NCBI RefSeq assembly: GCF_030563405.1
Contig: NZ_CP130748.1
Coordinates: 2,418,001-2,482,000, forward strand
From: Vibrio sp. SNU_ST1
GTDB lineage: Bacteria > Pseudomonadota > Gammaproteobacteria > Enterobacterales > Vibrionaceae
Length of the DNA: 64,000 bases
Direction of reading: 5' to 3'
Each line of letters opens with the position of its first letter. Position 1 is the first letter of the stretch. Position numbers and translations under genes: made by a program. The notes below the pieces were generated by a model, which worked only from the letters and a program-made list of their open reading frames with translations, made no database searches and was not told where the DNA came from. Below, one piece after another: positions 38,364-47,571 of this stretch.

Positions 38364-38966
38364 ATGGAAAAACACTCACGTAAAGAAGATTGGGTAGCCA
38401 TTCTTACTGGCACGTTTTTGGTGGCGTTAGGCGTCTTCTTTTTGCAGTCAGCAAATCTGCTTACCGGTGGTACTACTGGCTTGGCTCTGCTTTTGAGTCA
38501 ATTCTTACCTGTAACCTTTGGTATTTTGTACTTTGTTGCCAACTGTCCATTCTATTTATTAGCTTGGAAACGATTTGGTCGTAGCTTTGCCATTAGCAGT
38601 GCAATTGCTGGCGCTTTAGTCTCGGTGTTTGCTGATCATTTATACTTAGTGATCTCGCTAGAAGTTCATAACGAGATCTACTGTGCTGTTGCCGGTGGTC
38701 TGTTAATGGGCTTAGGTATGCTTATCCTATTCCGTCATCGCTCAAGCCTCGGTGGCTTCAACGTATTGTGTTTGTTTATCCAAGACCGCTACGGTATCTC
38801 GGTAGGAAAAACTCAGATGGGCATTGATGCTTGTATTCTATTTGCATCGTTCTTCTTTGTATCACCTTGGGTGATTGCCGTATCTGTATTAGGCACCGCA
38901 GTATTGAACATCGTATTGGCAATGAACCACAAACCAACTCGCTACTCGGTGAATTACGCGTCCTAG
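38364..38966 (+). CDS. YitT family membrane protein
   Basis: 200-residue inner-membrane protein of the YitT (DUF161) family, about five to six membrane segments with a very short N-terminal tail. Features are GVFFLQSANLLTGGTTGLALLLS near 23, NCPFYLLAWKRFGRSFA near 60 and FRHRSSLGGFNVLCLFIQDRYGISVGK near 122. It lacks the C-terminal DUF2179 domain of longer homologs. Function and substrate are unknown. It is divergent from glyA and ended by a strong bidirectional terminator. Confidence 0.87.
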   Translation: MEKHSRKEDWVAILTGTFLVALGVFFLQSANLLTGGTTGLALLLSQFLPVTFGILYFVANCPFYLLAWKRFGRSFAISSAIAGALVSVFADHLYLVISLEVHNEIYCAVAGGLLMGLGMLILFRHRSSLGGFNVLCLFIQDRYGISVGKTQMGIDACILFASFFFVSPWVIAVSVLGTAVLNIVLAMNHKPTRYSVNYAS

Positions 38967-39051
38967 CATTCATTACCAACTCTGTCGTGACAGGCAATTT
39001 ATGCTCTAGCTTCTCGCAAGCAGACCTGGCACGATAATCCAGGCATAACTA

Positions 39052-39085
39052 AAAAAGGCTTTGGGGAGCACTCCAAAGCCTTTTT
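39052..39085. terminator. Bidirectional terminator between the yitT-like gene and treC
   Basis: AAAAAGGCTTTGG and CCAAAGCCTTTTT pair perfectly, giving T runs on both strands. It closes both converging transcripts. Confidence 0.9.
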
Positions 39086-39145
39086 AACAACCTAATTCTT
39101 AAGGGGAATAGAATTAGGCTTATAGAAATAGAAATAGAAACAAGG

Positions 39146-40825
39146 CTAATCTTCAATCAAGAGAATACGAGTCTCGTAAGGTCGCAAAACTTGATGATGA
39201 GACGCCACTAAACTCTCGCTCACTTGATAATTAGACAACAAGCTCTTAACCTTCGCCATCTCAAAACGTTCAGGTAAAACGCATTCAGCCTCTTCACCAT
39301 AATAGTTATTAATGCACAGTAGAGTTTGCCCTTCACTCTCACGAACATACGCAAATACAGATGAATGCTCAGGCAATAGATCTTGATAGCTGCCATCCGT
39401 AATCACCGGTAGCTGTTTACGTAACTCAATCAAAGCCTTGTAGAAGTAAAATACAGAGTCTTTATCTTCCAACGCTTGCTCGGCGTTGATTTCAGTGTAG
39501 TTATTAGCCACATCAAGCCATGGTTGAGCTTGTGAGAATCCGGCGTAAGGCTCACTGTTCCATTGCATTGGTGTACGAGAATTATCACGAGATTTCTGCG
39601 CTAAAATCGCCATCATATCTTGATGCGCCACACCATCACGGTTCACCATGATGTCGTACATATTGGTACTCTCAACATCACGATACTGGCTGATCTCGGT
39701 GTAACCTGGGTTGGTCATGCCAATCTCTTCACCTTGATAGATATAAGGTGTGCCTTGCATCATGTGCACAGAAGCAGCCAACATTTTAGCCGATTCAACA
39801 CGATATTGTTGATCGTTACCCAAGCGACTCACGACTCTCGGTTGGTCATGGTTACACCAAAACAGTGCTCCCCACCCCTTACCATTCAGACCTGTTTGCC
39901 AATGGTTGAAGATCGATTTTAGCTGTAAGAAATCAAACGGCGCACTAGTCCACTTCTCACCATTGGTGTAATCCACCTTGAGGTGATGGAAATTAAACAC
40001 CATCGATAACTCGCTGTTATCAATATTTGAGTACTGCTGACAGTGCTCCAGTGTTGTTGAAGACATCTCGCCTACTGTCACGCTACCGTATTTCTGGAAT
40101 ACCGCTTCGCTGATCTCTTTCAGATATTCGTGTACACGCGGGCCGTCAGTGTAAAAACGACGACCATCACCGATATCATCATTAGGGAAATCTTGCTGTT
40201 TCGAAATCAGGTTGATTACATCCAAGCGGAAACCATCAACGCCCTTCTCAGCCCAGAAACTGATAACGTCTTTCACTTCTTCGCGTACAACCGGGTTTTC
40301 CCAGTTAAGGTCGGCCTGCTCTTTCGCGAATAGGTGTAGGAAATATTGACCAGTAGCCTCATCCATTTCCCATGCATTACCACCAAACTTAGACTGCCAG
40401 TTAGTTGGTGCTTGACCGTTTACTGGGTCTTTCCAGATGTAGTAGTCGCGATATGGGCTGTTTTTGTCACCCAATGCAGACTGGAACCATGCATGCTCGG
40501 TTGAAGTATGGTTTACCACGATATCCATCACGATACGGATGCCACGTTGGTGCGCTTCAGACAGTAACAGGTCGAAGTCTTCCATGGTGCCGAATTGAGG
40601 GTTAATCGCGTAGTAGTCGGAGATATCATAACCATTGTCGATCATGGGTGACGCGTAAACTGGGGTTAGCCAAATCGCATCCACGCTAAAATGTTTAAGG
40701 TAATCCAGTTTCGAAATGATCCCTTTAATATCGCCAGTACCTTTGCTACCACTGTCACAAAAGCTCTTTGGGTAGATTTGATAGATAGTTGCGGTTTTCC
40801 ACCAACTTTCATCATGCTCAGTCAT
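39146..40825 (-). CDS. treC: Alpha,alpha-phosphotrehalase (trehalose-6-phosphate hydrolase)
   Basis: GH13 enzyme that splits trehalose-6-phosphate into glucose and glucose-6-phosphate. 559 residues from the ATG giving MTEHDESWW; two further possible starts (ATG 40831, GTG 40840) lie just upstream and cannot be separated firmly. Motifs are IVMDIVVNHTS near 97, the nucleophile Asp in GFRLDVINLIS near 201, the acid Glu in TVGEMSS near 251 and CNHDQPR near 325. It follows treB after a 12-bp hairpin that may set the ratio of transporter to enzyme. Confidence 0.95.
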   Translation of the reverse strand: MTEHDESWWKTATIYQIYPKSFCDSGSKGTGDIKGIISKLDYLKHFSVDAIWLTPVYASPMIDNGYDISDYYAINPQFGTMEDFDLLLSEAHQRGIRIVMDIVVNHTSTEHAWFQSALGDKNSPYRDYYIWKDPVNGQAPTNWQSKFGGNAWEMDEATGQYFLHLFAKEQADLNWENPVVREEVKDVISFWAEKGVDGFRLDVINLISKQQDFPNDDIGDGRRFYTDGPRVHEYLKEISEAVFQKYGSVTVGEMSSTTLEHCQQYSNIDNSELSMVFNFHHLKVDYTNGEKWTSAPFDFLQLKSIFNHWQTGLNGKGWGALFWCNHDQPRVVSRLGNDQQYRVESAKMLAASVHMMQGTPYIYQGEEIGMTNPGYTEISQYRDVESTNMYDIMVNRDGVAHQDMMAILAQKSRDNSRTPMQWNSEPYAGFSQAQPWLDVANNYTEINAEQALEDKDSVFYFYKALIELRKQLPVITDGSYQDLLPEHSSVFAYVRESEGQTLLCINNYYGEEAECVLPERFEMAKVKSLLSNYQVSESLVASHHQVLRPYETRILLIED

Positions 40826-40931
40826 CGCCATCTCTAACACTCACTTACCAGAAAATATAAATAAAAAATCACCATGCTCACATGGTCGAATAGCCGTTAT
40901 AACTAAAAGAAAAAGCTATAAATAAGGGAAA

Positions 40932-40965
40932 AAGCGATGACTTACTTGAAGTCATCGCTTATTAA
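40932..40965 (-). terminator. Intercistronic hairpin between treB and treC
   Basis: AAGCGATGACTT and AAGTCATCGCTT form a perfect 12-bp stem with a 5-nt loop, followed on the minus strand by TTTTTCCC. It lies between two genes of the same operon, so it probably acts as a partial terminator or stabilises treB mRNA. Confidence 0.7.
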
Positions 40966-40970
40966 ATGCG

Positions 40971-42395
40971 TTACGCGTTGGCGGTTTCTAGCTCGCCTTT
41001 CATCTGTGCTCGTTTATAGAAGAACAATGTCAGCGTTATCGGCAATACAACCGCCACCAGCATCGCAACTAAGTAAATCGACCAATATTGAGGCTGAATC
41101 GATAAGATGCCCGGCAAGCCACCAACACCGATACCATTCGCCATCACACCTGCACTACCACAGATTGCAGCCGCTGCGGCACTGCCGATCATTGCGCTCA
41201 GCATTGGGAATTTGTATTTAAGGTTGATGCCGTACATCGCTGGTTCCGTCACACCCAAGTACGCAGAGATTGCCGCAGGTACCGAGATGTCTCGTTCGCC
41301 TTCGCGCTTACTCAAAATGATGATGCCGACAACCGCTGAAGCTTGTGCAATGTTTGATAGCGCAATCAAAGGCCAGATTGGTGTGCCACCTAAGTCTTGC
41401 ATCAGTTGTAAGTCCACAGCGTTGGTTGTGTGGTGAATGCCCGTGATAACCAAAGGTGCGTATAGGAAGCCAAAGACCACTGAACCAAGAATCGCGAAGT
41501 CACCTGTCATTGCCACTTTGGCAGCGAATGCCACACCATCACCCAACATACGACCAAATGGACCAATAAAGGCGTGAGCCAGAATCACAGACAAGATGAT
41601 CGAGACAAATGGCACGACAACTAGGTACAGATAAGAAGGTACAATGCGCTTAAGGTTGGTCTCAATGAAAGCCAGAGCCACGCCCGCTAACATCGCAGGG
41701 ATCACCTGAGCTTGATAACCGACTTTCTCAATCACGAACAAACCAAAGTCCCACACCTCAGGTACCGATTTACCTATCATGTATGCATTCATGAGTTGTG
41801 GTGAAACTAAAGTTACACCGAGCGTGATACCCAAAATAGGGGTTCCGCCGAGTTTCTTAACCGTCGCCCAACACACACCAACCGGTAGAAAGAAGAAAAT
41901 CGCTTCGCCAATCAACCACAAGAAAGAATGAACGGTAGCCCAGAATTGGCTTATCTCAACCAAGGTTTTGCCGTCGAACATGCGAATGTCGCCAATCACA
42001 TTACGGAAACCAAGAATCAAACCACCAGTAATGATGGCAGGCAGCAGTGGTACGAAAATTTCGGCTAAATGGGATATACCACGCTCAAGGAAGTTCATAT
42101 TTTGACGGGCAGCCAGCTTCGCCTCATCTTTTGATGATGCCTCTTTACCTGTCTGTTCAATCAGAAGTGCGTACACTTCATCAACTTCAGTGCCAATCAC
42201 AACTTGGAATTGACCTGCGTTAGTAAAGCAGCCTTTTACAAGCTTCAATTTTTCGAGTTCAGCTTTGTTTGCCTGCTCTGTATCGTTCAATACGAAACGC
42301 AGTCGAGTCAGACAGTGGCTGACACTTGCAATGTTTTCTTTACCACCGACTAACTCGATAAGACGCGCAACGTCTTGCTTCGCTATCTTACTCAT
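40971..42395 (-). CDS. treB: PTS trehalose transporter subunit IIBC
   Basis: Imports trehalose and phosphorylates it to trehalose-6-phosphate; the IIA function must come from another PTS protein because no IIA domain is present. 474 residues from the ATG after GGTGGGG. The IIB domain (about 1-85) has the phosphorylated Cys28 in SHCLTRLRFVL. The IIC domain (about 110-470) has about ten membrane segments with GRMLGDG and GVTEPAMYGINLKYKFP near 395. It is first in the treBC operon under two TreR operators. Confidence 0.96.
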   Translation of the reverse strand: MSKIAKQDVARLIELVGGKENIASVSHCLTRLRFVLNDTEQANKAELEKLKLVKGCFTNAGQFQVVIGTEVDEVYALLIEQTGKEASSKDEAKLAARQNMNFLERGISHLAEIFVPLLPAIITGGLILGFRNVIGDIRMFDGKTLVEISQFWATVHSFLWLIGEAIFFFLPVGVCWATVKKLGGTPILGITLGVTLVSPQLMNAYMIGKSVPEVWDFGLFVIEKVGYQAQVIPAMLAGVALAFIETNLKRIVPSYLYLVVVPFVSIILSVILAHAFIGPFGRMLGDGVAFAAKVAMTGDFAILGSVVFGFLYAPLVITGIHHTTNAVDLQLMQDLGGTPIWPLIALSNIAQASAVVGIIILSKREGERDISVPAAISAYLGVTEPAMYGINLKYKFPMLSAMIGSAAAAAICGSAGVMANGIGVGGLPGILSIQPQYWSIYLVAMLVAVVLPITLTLFFYKRAQMKGELETANA

Positions 42396-42466
42396 ACTAC
42401 CCCACCCTGGTTTCATTCAATTACTCACCTAAACCATGCAGCGATAACCACTCGAATTTAGATTAA

Positions 42467-42480
42467 TGGGAACATTCCCA
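42467..42480. promoter_or_regulatory. TreR operator 1 (treB proximal)
   Basis: TGGGAACATTCCCA is a near-perfect 14-bp palindrome of the LacI-family TreR type, lying 72 bases upstream of the treB start and just downstream of a -10 TATAAT (minus strand, 42490-42495). Confidence 0.88.
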
Positions 42481-42521
42481 ATCACAGTCATTATAATGCC
42501 CACGTGAATGATAAATTGAAA

Positions 42522-42535
42522 TGGGAACAGTCCCA
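42522..42535. promoter_or_regulatory. TreR operator 2 (treB distal)
   Basis: TGGGAACAGTCCCA repeats operator 1 with one difference. The two centres are 55 bases apart and flank the treB -10 and -35 positions. The spacing would allow one repressor tetramer or two dimers to bridge the promoter. Confidence 0.88.
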
Positions 42536-42599
42536 TTAATTGAAAGAGATCACACTCTAATTTTAATCTAAGCGGTTCAATTTCGCTTAATTGAGTGGA

Positions 42600-43544
42600 T
42601 TATAGAATCGGAGATTGAGTGTGATGAGAGATATCTGAATTGCCTAAAAGCTGAGAGATCAATAGATTAGCAGCCAGTTTACCTGCAGATTGGTAACCAG
42701 GATCAATGCTAAATACTCGTGGGAATAGGAAAGAGAGAAGATCATTACCACCAACGCCGGTGACGACCACATCTTCACGTTGTCGCTCTTGCAGACGTTT
42801 GATCACACCAAGAGCCAATGTGTCACTAGCACAGACTATAGCTTGGGTGTTAGGGGTTAGTACCTCATCCACCAGCTGATAAGCACTTTCATGATGAAGT
42901 TGGCCAGTACGGTAGTTGGCAATCACTCCAGCGCTTTCACACCAATCTAGATAGGCCTTAAGACGCAGTTCACCTGTTGATTTGTCGCTAGGATCAACGC
43001 CAATGAAACCAACCTCAAAGATCCCCTGCTCTGCTAGATGCGTTAACGCACTATTGATCACCTGTTGGTTATCATAGTTAATCGACGTCACATTCTCGGT
43101 ATCCAGAGCAATCACCACCGCTTTATGTTCCCAAGCTTCAATGGCAGGAATATCACAGTCAGTAAAACCGAATACAATGATGCCGTCTACATTGCGACGC
43201 TTGAGAACCTGCAGATGCTCATTGGCTTTTTCTCTATCTAGCTGGCTTTCCATGATCACGACATCGTAATCCGCTCGATACAACTCGGCCAGCATCGTAC
43301 TTACCGCTTTGTTTTCAGAAGGAGAGTCCAGACGTGAAATGATGACACCGATGACTTTTTGACTGCCACCACGCATCGACTGTGCAGACTTCGAAGGCGT
43401 GTACCCTGATTCTTGAATTACTCTTTCCACTCTTTCACGGGTTTCTGGTTTTACTTTGGGATCATTGGTCAGAACGCGAGATACGGTAGACTTACCAACA
43501 CCGGACAGCTTAGCAATATCGAGAATAGTGAGTTTTTTGCTCAT
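42600..43544 (-). CDS. treR: Trehalose operon repressor TreR
   Basis: LacI-family repressor, 314 residues (E. coli 315). The N-terminal helix-turn-helix and hinge helix are clear: LTILDIAKLSGVGKSTVSRVLTND (about 4-27) and RERVERVIQESGYTPSKSAQSMRG. The ligand domain (about 60-310) is the periplasmic-binding-protein fold that in E. coli binds trehalose-6-phosphate as inducer. It is upstream of treB in the same direction, with the operators in the 204 bases between them. The assignment is by similarity and context. Confidence 0.95.
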   Translation of the reverse strand: MSKKLTILDIAKLSGVGKSTVSRVLTNDPKVKPETRERVERVIQESGYTPSKSAQSMRGGSQKVIGVIISRLDSPSENKAVSTMLAELYRADYDVVIMESQLDREKANEHLQVLKRRNVDGIIVFGFTDCDIPAIEAWEHKAVVIALDTENVTSINYDNQQVINSALTHLAEQGIFEVGFIGVDPSDKSTGELRLKAYLDWCESAGVIANYRTGQLHHESAYQLVDEVLTPNTQAIVCASDTLALGVIKRLQERQREDVVVTGVGGNDLLSFLFPRVFSIDPGYQSAGKLAANLLISQLLGNSDISHHTQSPIL

Positions 43545-43571
43545 AAAAAGTCTGACGTTAAAGGGAAGAGA

Positions 43572-43601
43572 AAGAAAAAGTGAGGGCGAACTCCCTCACT
43601 T
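43572..43601 (-). terminator. Intrinsic terminator after the MliC-like gene
   Basis: AAGTGAGGG and CCCTCACTT form a perfect 9-bp stem with a 6-nt loop, followed on the minus strand by TTTTTCTTTC. It lies about 30 bases upstream of treR and separates the two transcripts. Confidence 0.85.
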
Positions 43602-43634
43602 AACTGTTTGTAAATCCTAGTCGCTAACTATGAC

Positions 43635-43976
43635 CTACTTTCGGCAGTTTTTATAGATAACACGACCAAGTTCTAGACGGGCATTGTCACCTTTAGTGCG
43701 TAAAGTTACGCTATTGATCAGTTCAGAGGTTCCATCATCTAAGATGTACTTCGTTCCTGAACCTGCCGCTATTTGAGTGAGGCGATATTCATTCTCTGGC
43801 AAACGTAATACCGCTTTTTCATCACCAAGGTAAGCGACCTTAAATGAAGCGTCAGACTCACATTGATAAGTCACGAATTGATCGTCCGATGCTGCGCTCT
43901 CAGTCTCAGGAGCTGCTGATTTAGAGCATCCGAATAACGCTACCGTACATAGAGATGCTATCAACAATGCTTTCAT
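43635..43976 (-). CDS. MliC-like lipoprotein (C-type lysozyme inhibitor family)
   Basis: 113-residue lipoprotein precursor: signal MKALLIASLCTVALFG with the lipidation cysteine at about 17 (FGCSKS). The mature part has the family pattern YQCESDASFKVAYLGD, then AVLRLPENEYRLTQIAAGSG, KYILDDG and a final cysteine, which would form the conserved disulfide. MliC proteins bind the active site of C-type lysozyme through an S-G-x-x-Y loop, seen here as GSGTKY. Divergence from classical MliC is notable around LRTKGDNARLELG, so inhibition is inferred only. Confidence 0.8.
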   Translation of the reverse strand: MKALLIASLCTVALFGCSKSAAPETESAASDDQFVTYQCESDASFKVAYLGDEKAVLRLPENEYRLTQIAAGSGTKYILDDGTSELINSVTLRTKGDNARLELGRVIYKNCRK

Positions 43977-44039
43977 ACTGCGTTCCTCATCTTTATATAG
44001 TGAATAACACTTATATCTAAGTAAAAGAGACTTAGTGTC

Positions 44040-44591
44040 TTAACCTTTTAAGAATGCTGGTACATCTTTAATACTGTCAAGCACGACACTTGCAAGCGCT
44101 TCACCTTTTTCAGTGATTGGCTTACCGGTTCTTACCAGTACTTTAGTGCCAACACCCGCCGCTTCTGCAGCCATCATGTCTTCAGCTTTATCGCCGATCA
44201 TGACCGAGTTAGTCATATCAATCTTCAGAAAGTCACGCGCAGAAATGAACATGCCTGGCTTTGGCTTACGACATTCACAATCTTGTTTGTAGTCACCAAC
44301 ACCGTGCTCAGCGTGGTGCGGGCAGTAATAAATACCATCTAGCTCAACGCCGTTATCAACAAAGTTCCAATCCATCCACTGCGTTAGAGAAAGAAAACGG
44401 TCTTCACTAAACATGCCGCGAGCAATACCAGATTGGTTGGTCACTAACACCAATAAATAACCCATATCTTTAAACGCTTTCGCCGCTTCAAACACACCAT
44501 CGATGTATTCAAAGTCATGTTCATCATGTACGTAGCCGTGATCAACGTTAATCACACCATCACGATCTAAAAAAACAGCAGGTTTAGACAA
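44040..44591 (-). CDS. gmhB: D-glycero-beta-D-manno-heptose-1,7-bisphosphate 7-phosphatase
   Basis: HAD-family phosphatase in ADP-heptose synthesis for the LPS inner core. The 183-residue protein has the HAD motif [10 protein letters not shown] with Asp9 and Asp11, motif II VTNQSG near 51, the four-ligand zinc segment [14 protein letters not shown] then [10 protein letters not shown] near 90-110, and motif [24 protein letters not shown]. It is divergent from metNIQ, the same neighbour as in E. coli. Confidence 0.96.
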   Translation of the reverse strand: MSKPAVFLDRDGVINVDHGYVHDEHDFEYIDGVFEAAKAFKDMGYLLVLVTNQSGIARGMFSEDRFLSLTQWMDWNFVDNGVELDGIYYCPHHAEHGVGDYKQDCECRKPKPGMFISARDFLKIDMTNSVMIGDKAEDMMAAEAAGVGTKVLVRTGKPITEKGEALASVVLDSIKDVPAFLKG

Positions 44592-44717
44592 AATTCAGTT
44601 CTCTATCAACTCTCTATTAATCATTAATTATTACACGCTTTATTTGCTTCATCACTATCTATTTAGTTTTGCGTTCGTTAACGATTTGTTTCTAGTTTAA
44701 CTTCGCAACTCGCGTTT

Positions 44718-44733
44718 AGCCGTCTAGACGTAA
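44718..44733. promoter_or_regulatory. MetJ box pair upstream of metN
   Basis: AGCCGTCT-AGACGTAA is two adjacent 8-bp met boxes (consensus AGACGTCT), matching at 7 and 6 positions. It lies just upstream of the metN -35 (TTGACT, 44743-44748). Confidence 0.85.
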
Positions 44734-44742
44734 AAATATCTA

Positions 44743-44771
44743 TTGACTTAGATCATAGAACACCATAGCAT
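44743..44771 (+). promoter_or_regulatory. metN promoter
   Basis: TTGACT (44743-44748) and TAGCAT (44766-44771) are 17 bases apart, next to the MetJ box pair. The metN ATG is about 60 bases downstream. Confidence 0.7.
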
Positions 44772-44831
44772 CATCTGTAAATCGAGTGAGTCATCAATAT
44801 ATTATTCTGTTCTACCTGCACGGGTTTCTCT

Positions 44832-45866
44832 ATGATTAAAGTGAATCAAGTCAATAAGGTTTTTTATCAAGGCACTAAAGAAATCAATGCCTTAATTGAT
44901 ATCAACCTCCACATTCCTCAAGGTCAAATCTTTGGAGTCATCGGCTCTTCAGGTGCAGGCAAAAGTACCCTTATCCGTTGTGTAAACATGTTGGAAGCTC
45001 CAACGTCAGGTGAAGTGATTGTTGACGGTATCGACCTGACAAAACTCAGCAAATCAGAACTTAGCGAAGCACGCCGTAACATCGGCATGATATTCCAACA
45101 CTTCAATCTGCTGTCTTCTCGTACTGTATTTAACAACGTAGCACTGCCTTTAGAGCTTGCTGGTAGAGATAAAGCTGCGATTGAAGCGAAAGTGAGTGAG
45201 CTACTTGAGCTTGTCGGCCTATCGGATAAGCGTGATACCTACCCTGCGAACTTAAGTGGTGGTCAAAAGCAGCGTGTCGCGATTGCTCGTGCGCTAGCTT
45301 CAGACCCAAAAGTACTACTGTGTGATGAAGCGACCAGTGCTCTGGATCCAGCAACGACTCAATCTATTCTTGAGCTGCTACGTGAAATCAACCGCAAGCT
45401 ACACATCACGATCCTACTTATTACGCACGAGATGGACGTAGTTAAGAGCATTTGTCACGAAGTCGCGATCATTGGTGGTGGCGAGCTAGTAGAGAAAGGC
45501 ACAGTTGGCGACATCTTCGCACACCCTAAGACAGAGCTAGCACATCAGTTTATTCGCTCAACGCTAGACCTATCTATCCCTGAAGATTATCAAGCGCGTT
45601 TGCAAGAAACTCGTGTTAACAGTAGCTACCCATTAGTGCGTCTTGAGTTTACTGGTGCAACGGTTGATGCTCCGCTGATGACGCAAATTGCTCGCAAATT
45701 CAATATCGATGTCAGCATCTTAAGCTCTGACCTCGATTACGCCGGCGGCGTGAAGTTCGGCATGATGGTGGCTGAACTGTTCGGTAACGAAGCAGATGAT
45801 AATGCTGCTATCCAATTCCTACGCGACAACAATGTAAAAGTAGAGGTGCTTGGTTATGTCCTTTAG
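44832..45866 (+). CDS. metN: Methionine ABC transporter ATP-binding protein MetN
   Basis: ATPase of the high-affinity methionine importer. The 344-residue protein has Walker [10 protein letters not shown] near 38, signature LSGGQKQR near 141 and Walker [14 protein letters not shown] near 162. The C-terminal NIL/ACT domain (about 265-340, [21 protein letters not shown]) binds methionine and closes the transporter when the amino acid is plentiful. It overlaps metI by 11 bases. The MetJ box and promoter upstream indicate repression by S-adenosylmethionine. Confidence 0.97.
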   Translation: MIKVNQVNKVFYQGTKEINALIDINLHIPQGQIFGVIGSSGAGKSTLIRCVNMLEAPTSGEVIVDGIDLTKLSKSELSEARRNIGMIFQHFNLLSSRTVFNNVALPLELAGRDKAAIEAKVSELLELVGLSDKRDTYPANLSGGQKQRVAIARALASDPKVLLCDEATSALDPATTQSILELLREINRKLHITILLITHEMDVVKSICHEVAIIGGGELVEKGTVGDIFAHPKTELAHQFIRSTLDLSIPEDYQARLQETRVNSSYPLVRLEFTGATVDAPLMTQIARKFNIDVSILSSDLDYAGGVKFGMMVAELFGNEADDNAAIQFLRDNNVKVEVLGYVL

Positions 45867-46539
45867 TTTCAACGAGATTGCTGACTGGATCAGCCTTAAT
45901 GGCAACCTTCTACTCGAAGCAACGGGCGAAACGCTTTACATGGTTGCTGTTGCTGGCATCGTTGGTTTCGCTGTCGGTATTCCATTAGGCGTGATTCTAC
46001 ACACGACTAAAAAAGGTGGTCTGTTAGAGAACACCAAGCTAAACAAAATTCTTGGTGCCGTTGTGAACGTGGGCCGTTCAGTGCCTTTCTTAGTTCTGAT
46101 GGTAGCGATCATCCCTCTCACTAAGATGCTGATTGGTACCTTCATCGGTACAACCGCAGCGATTGTTCCATTAACCATTGGCGCAATCCCATTCGTGGCT
46201 CGACTTATCGAGAGTGCACTACTTGAAGTACCAACAGGTCTAGTGGAAGCAGCTCAGTCAATGGGGGCAACACCAACACAAATCATCAATAAGGTTCTGC
46301 TTCCTGAAGCACTGCCGACGATCATCAACTCAGTGACGATTACGCTAGTGACTCTTGTGAGCTACTCGGCAATGGCGGGGACTGTGGGTGGTGGTGGCCT
46401 AGGTGATGTCGCGATTCGTTACGGATTCCACCGCTACGATGTGACCATTATGGCTGTGACAGTCGTCATGTTAATTGTGCTGGTACAAATTATTCAATCA
46501 ATCGGTGATTCATTGGTTCGCCGCGTTGACCACAGATAA
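45856..46539 (+). CDS. metI: Methionine ABC transporter permease MetI
   Basis: Integral-membrane permease of MetNIQ. 227 residues starting at the ATG inside the metN stop region; an earlier in-frame start is less likely. Five membrane segments are expected. The coupling helix [24 protein letters not shown] (about 130-153) contacts MetN, and the C-terminal [17 protein letters not shown] segment matches the family. Translation is coupled to metN through the overlap. Confidence 0.96.
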   Translation: MSFSFNEIADWISLNGNLLLEATGETLYMVAVAGIVGFAVGIPLGVILHTTKKGGLLENTKLNKILGAVVNVGRSVPFLVLMVAIIPLTKMLIGTFIGTTAAIVPLTIGAIPFVARLIESALLEVPTGLVEAAQSMGATPTQIINKVLLPEALPTIINSVTITLVTLVSYSAMAGTVGGGGLGDVAIRYGFHRYDVTIMAVTVVMLIVLVQIIQSIGDSLVRRVDHR

Positions 46540-46644
46540 AGACTGACTGCGTTATTGGAAACGCCTATTCATTAAAAGCGTTAGTCATTAGAAACGTAAA
46601 GTCATCTAAAACAAATTAAATAGATTTATTAAAAGGAGATTATT

Positions 46645-47454
46645 ATGAAATTTAACCTTAAAGGTTTACTTACTATTGCAGCAGCAGCTTCAGCGCTAAT
46701 ACTAGCAGGTTGTGGTGATAAAGAAGTCGATACTTCTAAGATCAAAGTTGGCGTAATGGCAGGTGCAGAAGCACAAGTTGCTGAAGTCGCAGCTAAAGTC
46801 GCGAAAGAGCAATACGGCCTGGATGTTGAACTGGTCACTTTTACGGATTATGTAACACCTAACGCAGCGCTAGATGATGGTTCTATCGACATCAATGCAT
46901 TCCAACACACGCCGTACCTAGATCAGCAAGTTGCTGACCGTGGTTACAAGCTAACGGTCGCTGGTAACACTTTTGTTTACCCTATTGCTGGTTACTCTAA
47001 AGAAGTTAAATCTGTAGACGACATCCAAGATGGTGCTCGTATCGCTGTACCAAACGATCCAACAAACCTAGGTCGTTCTCTACTGCTTCTTGAGCAGCAA
47101 GGTCTACTTGAACTTCGTGAAGGTGCAGGTCTACTGGCTACCGTTCGTGACATCGTTGGTAACCCTAAGAACCTAACGATTGTTGAACTAGACGCAGCTC
47201 AACTGCCACGTTCTCTTGATGATGTAACTTTATCTATCATCAACACTACTTACGCGAGCTCTATCAATCTGACTCCACAAAAAGACGGCGTATTCGTTGA
47301 AGATAAAGATTCTCCATACGTGAACCTTATCGTTTCTCGTGAAGACAACTTAAATGCAGAAAACGTACAAAACTTCGTTAAAGCATACCAAACTGAAGAA
47401 GTATACAACGCAGCTTCTGACATCTTCCAAGGTGGCGTAGTTAAAGGTTGGTAA
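46645..47454 (+). CDS. metQ: Methionine ABC transporter substrate-binding lipoprotein MetQ
   Basis: Substrate-binding protein anchored to the inner membrane. The signal ends in LILAGC, with the lipidation Cys at residue 23 followed by Gly-Asp, and the Asp at +2 favours inner-membrane retention. The 269-residue protein shows NlpA-family motifs VTFTDYVTPNAALDDGSIDIN near 67 and PNDPTNLGRSLLLLEQQGL near 137. AAAGGAG precedes the start. It is third in the metNIQ operon. Confidence 0.96.
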   Translation: MKFNLKGLLTIAAAASALILAGCGDKEVDTSKIKVGVMAGAEAQVAEVAAKVAKEQYGLDVELVTFTDYVTPNAALDDGSIDINAFQHTPYLDQQVADRGYKLTVAGNTFVYPIAGYSKEVKSVDDIQDGARIAVPNDPTNLGRSLLLLEQQGLLELREGAGLLATVRDIVGNPKNLTIVELDAAQLPRSLDDVTLSIINTTYASSINLTPQKDGVFVEDKDSPYVNLIVSREDNLNAENVQNFVKAYQTEEVYNAASDIFQGGVVKGW

Positions 47455-47482
47455 TCAGCTTAAATAGACACTTATAGATACC

Positions 47483-47516
47483 GAAAGGGGCTGACTCAAT
47501 GTCAGCCCCTTTTTTA
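47483..47516 (+). terminator. Intrinsic terminator after metQ
   Basis: AAGGGGCTGAC and GTCAGCCCCTT form a perfect 11-bp stem with a 5-nt loop, followed by TTTTT. Confidence 0.93.
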
Positions 47517-47571
47517 ATAATGAAAGTTTGCTAGAAAGTAAAGCTTCTCTGGGTGAATCAAACGAAGTCGA

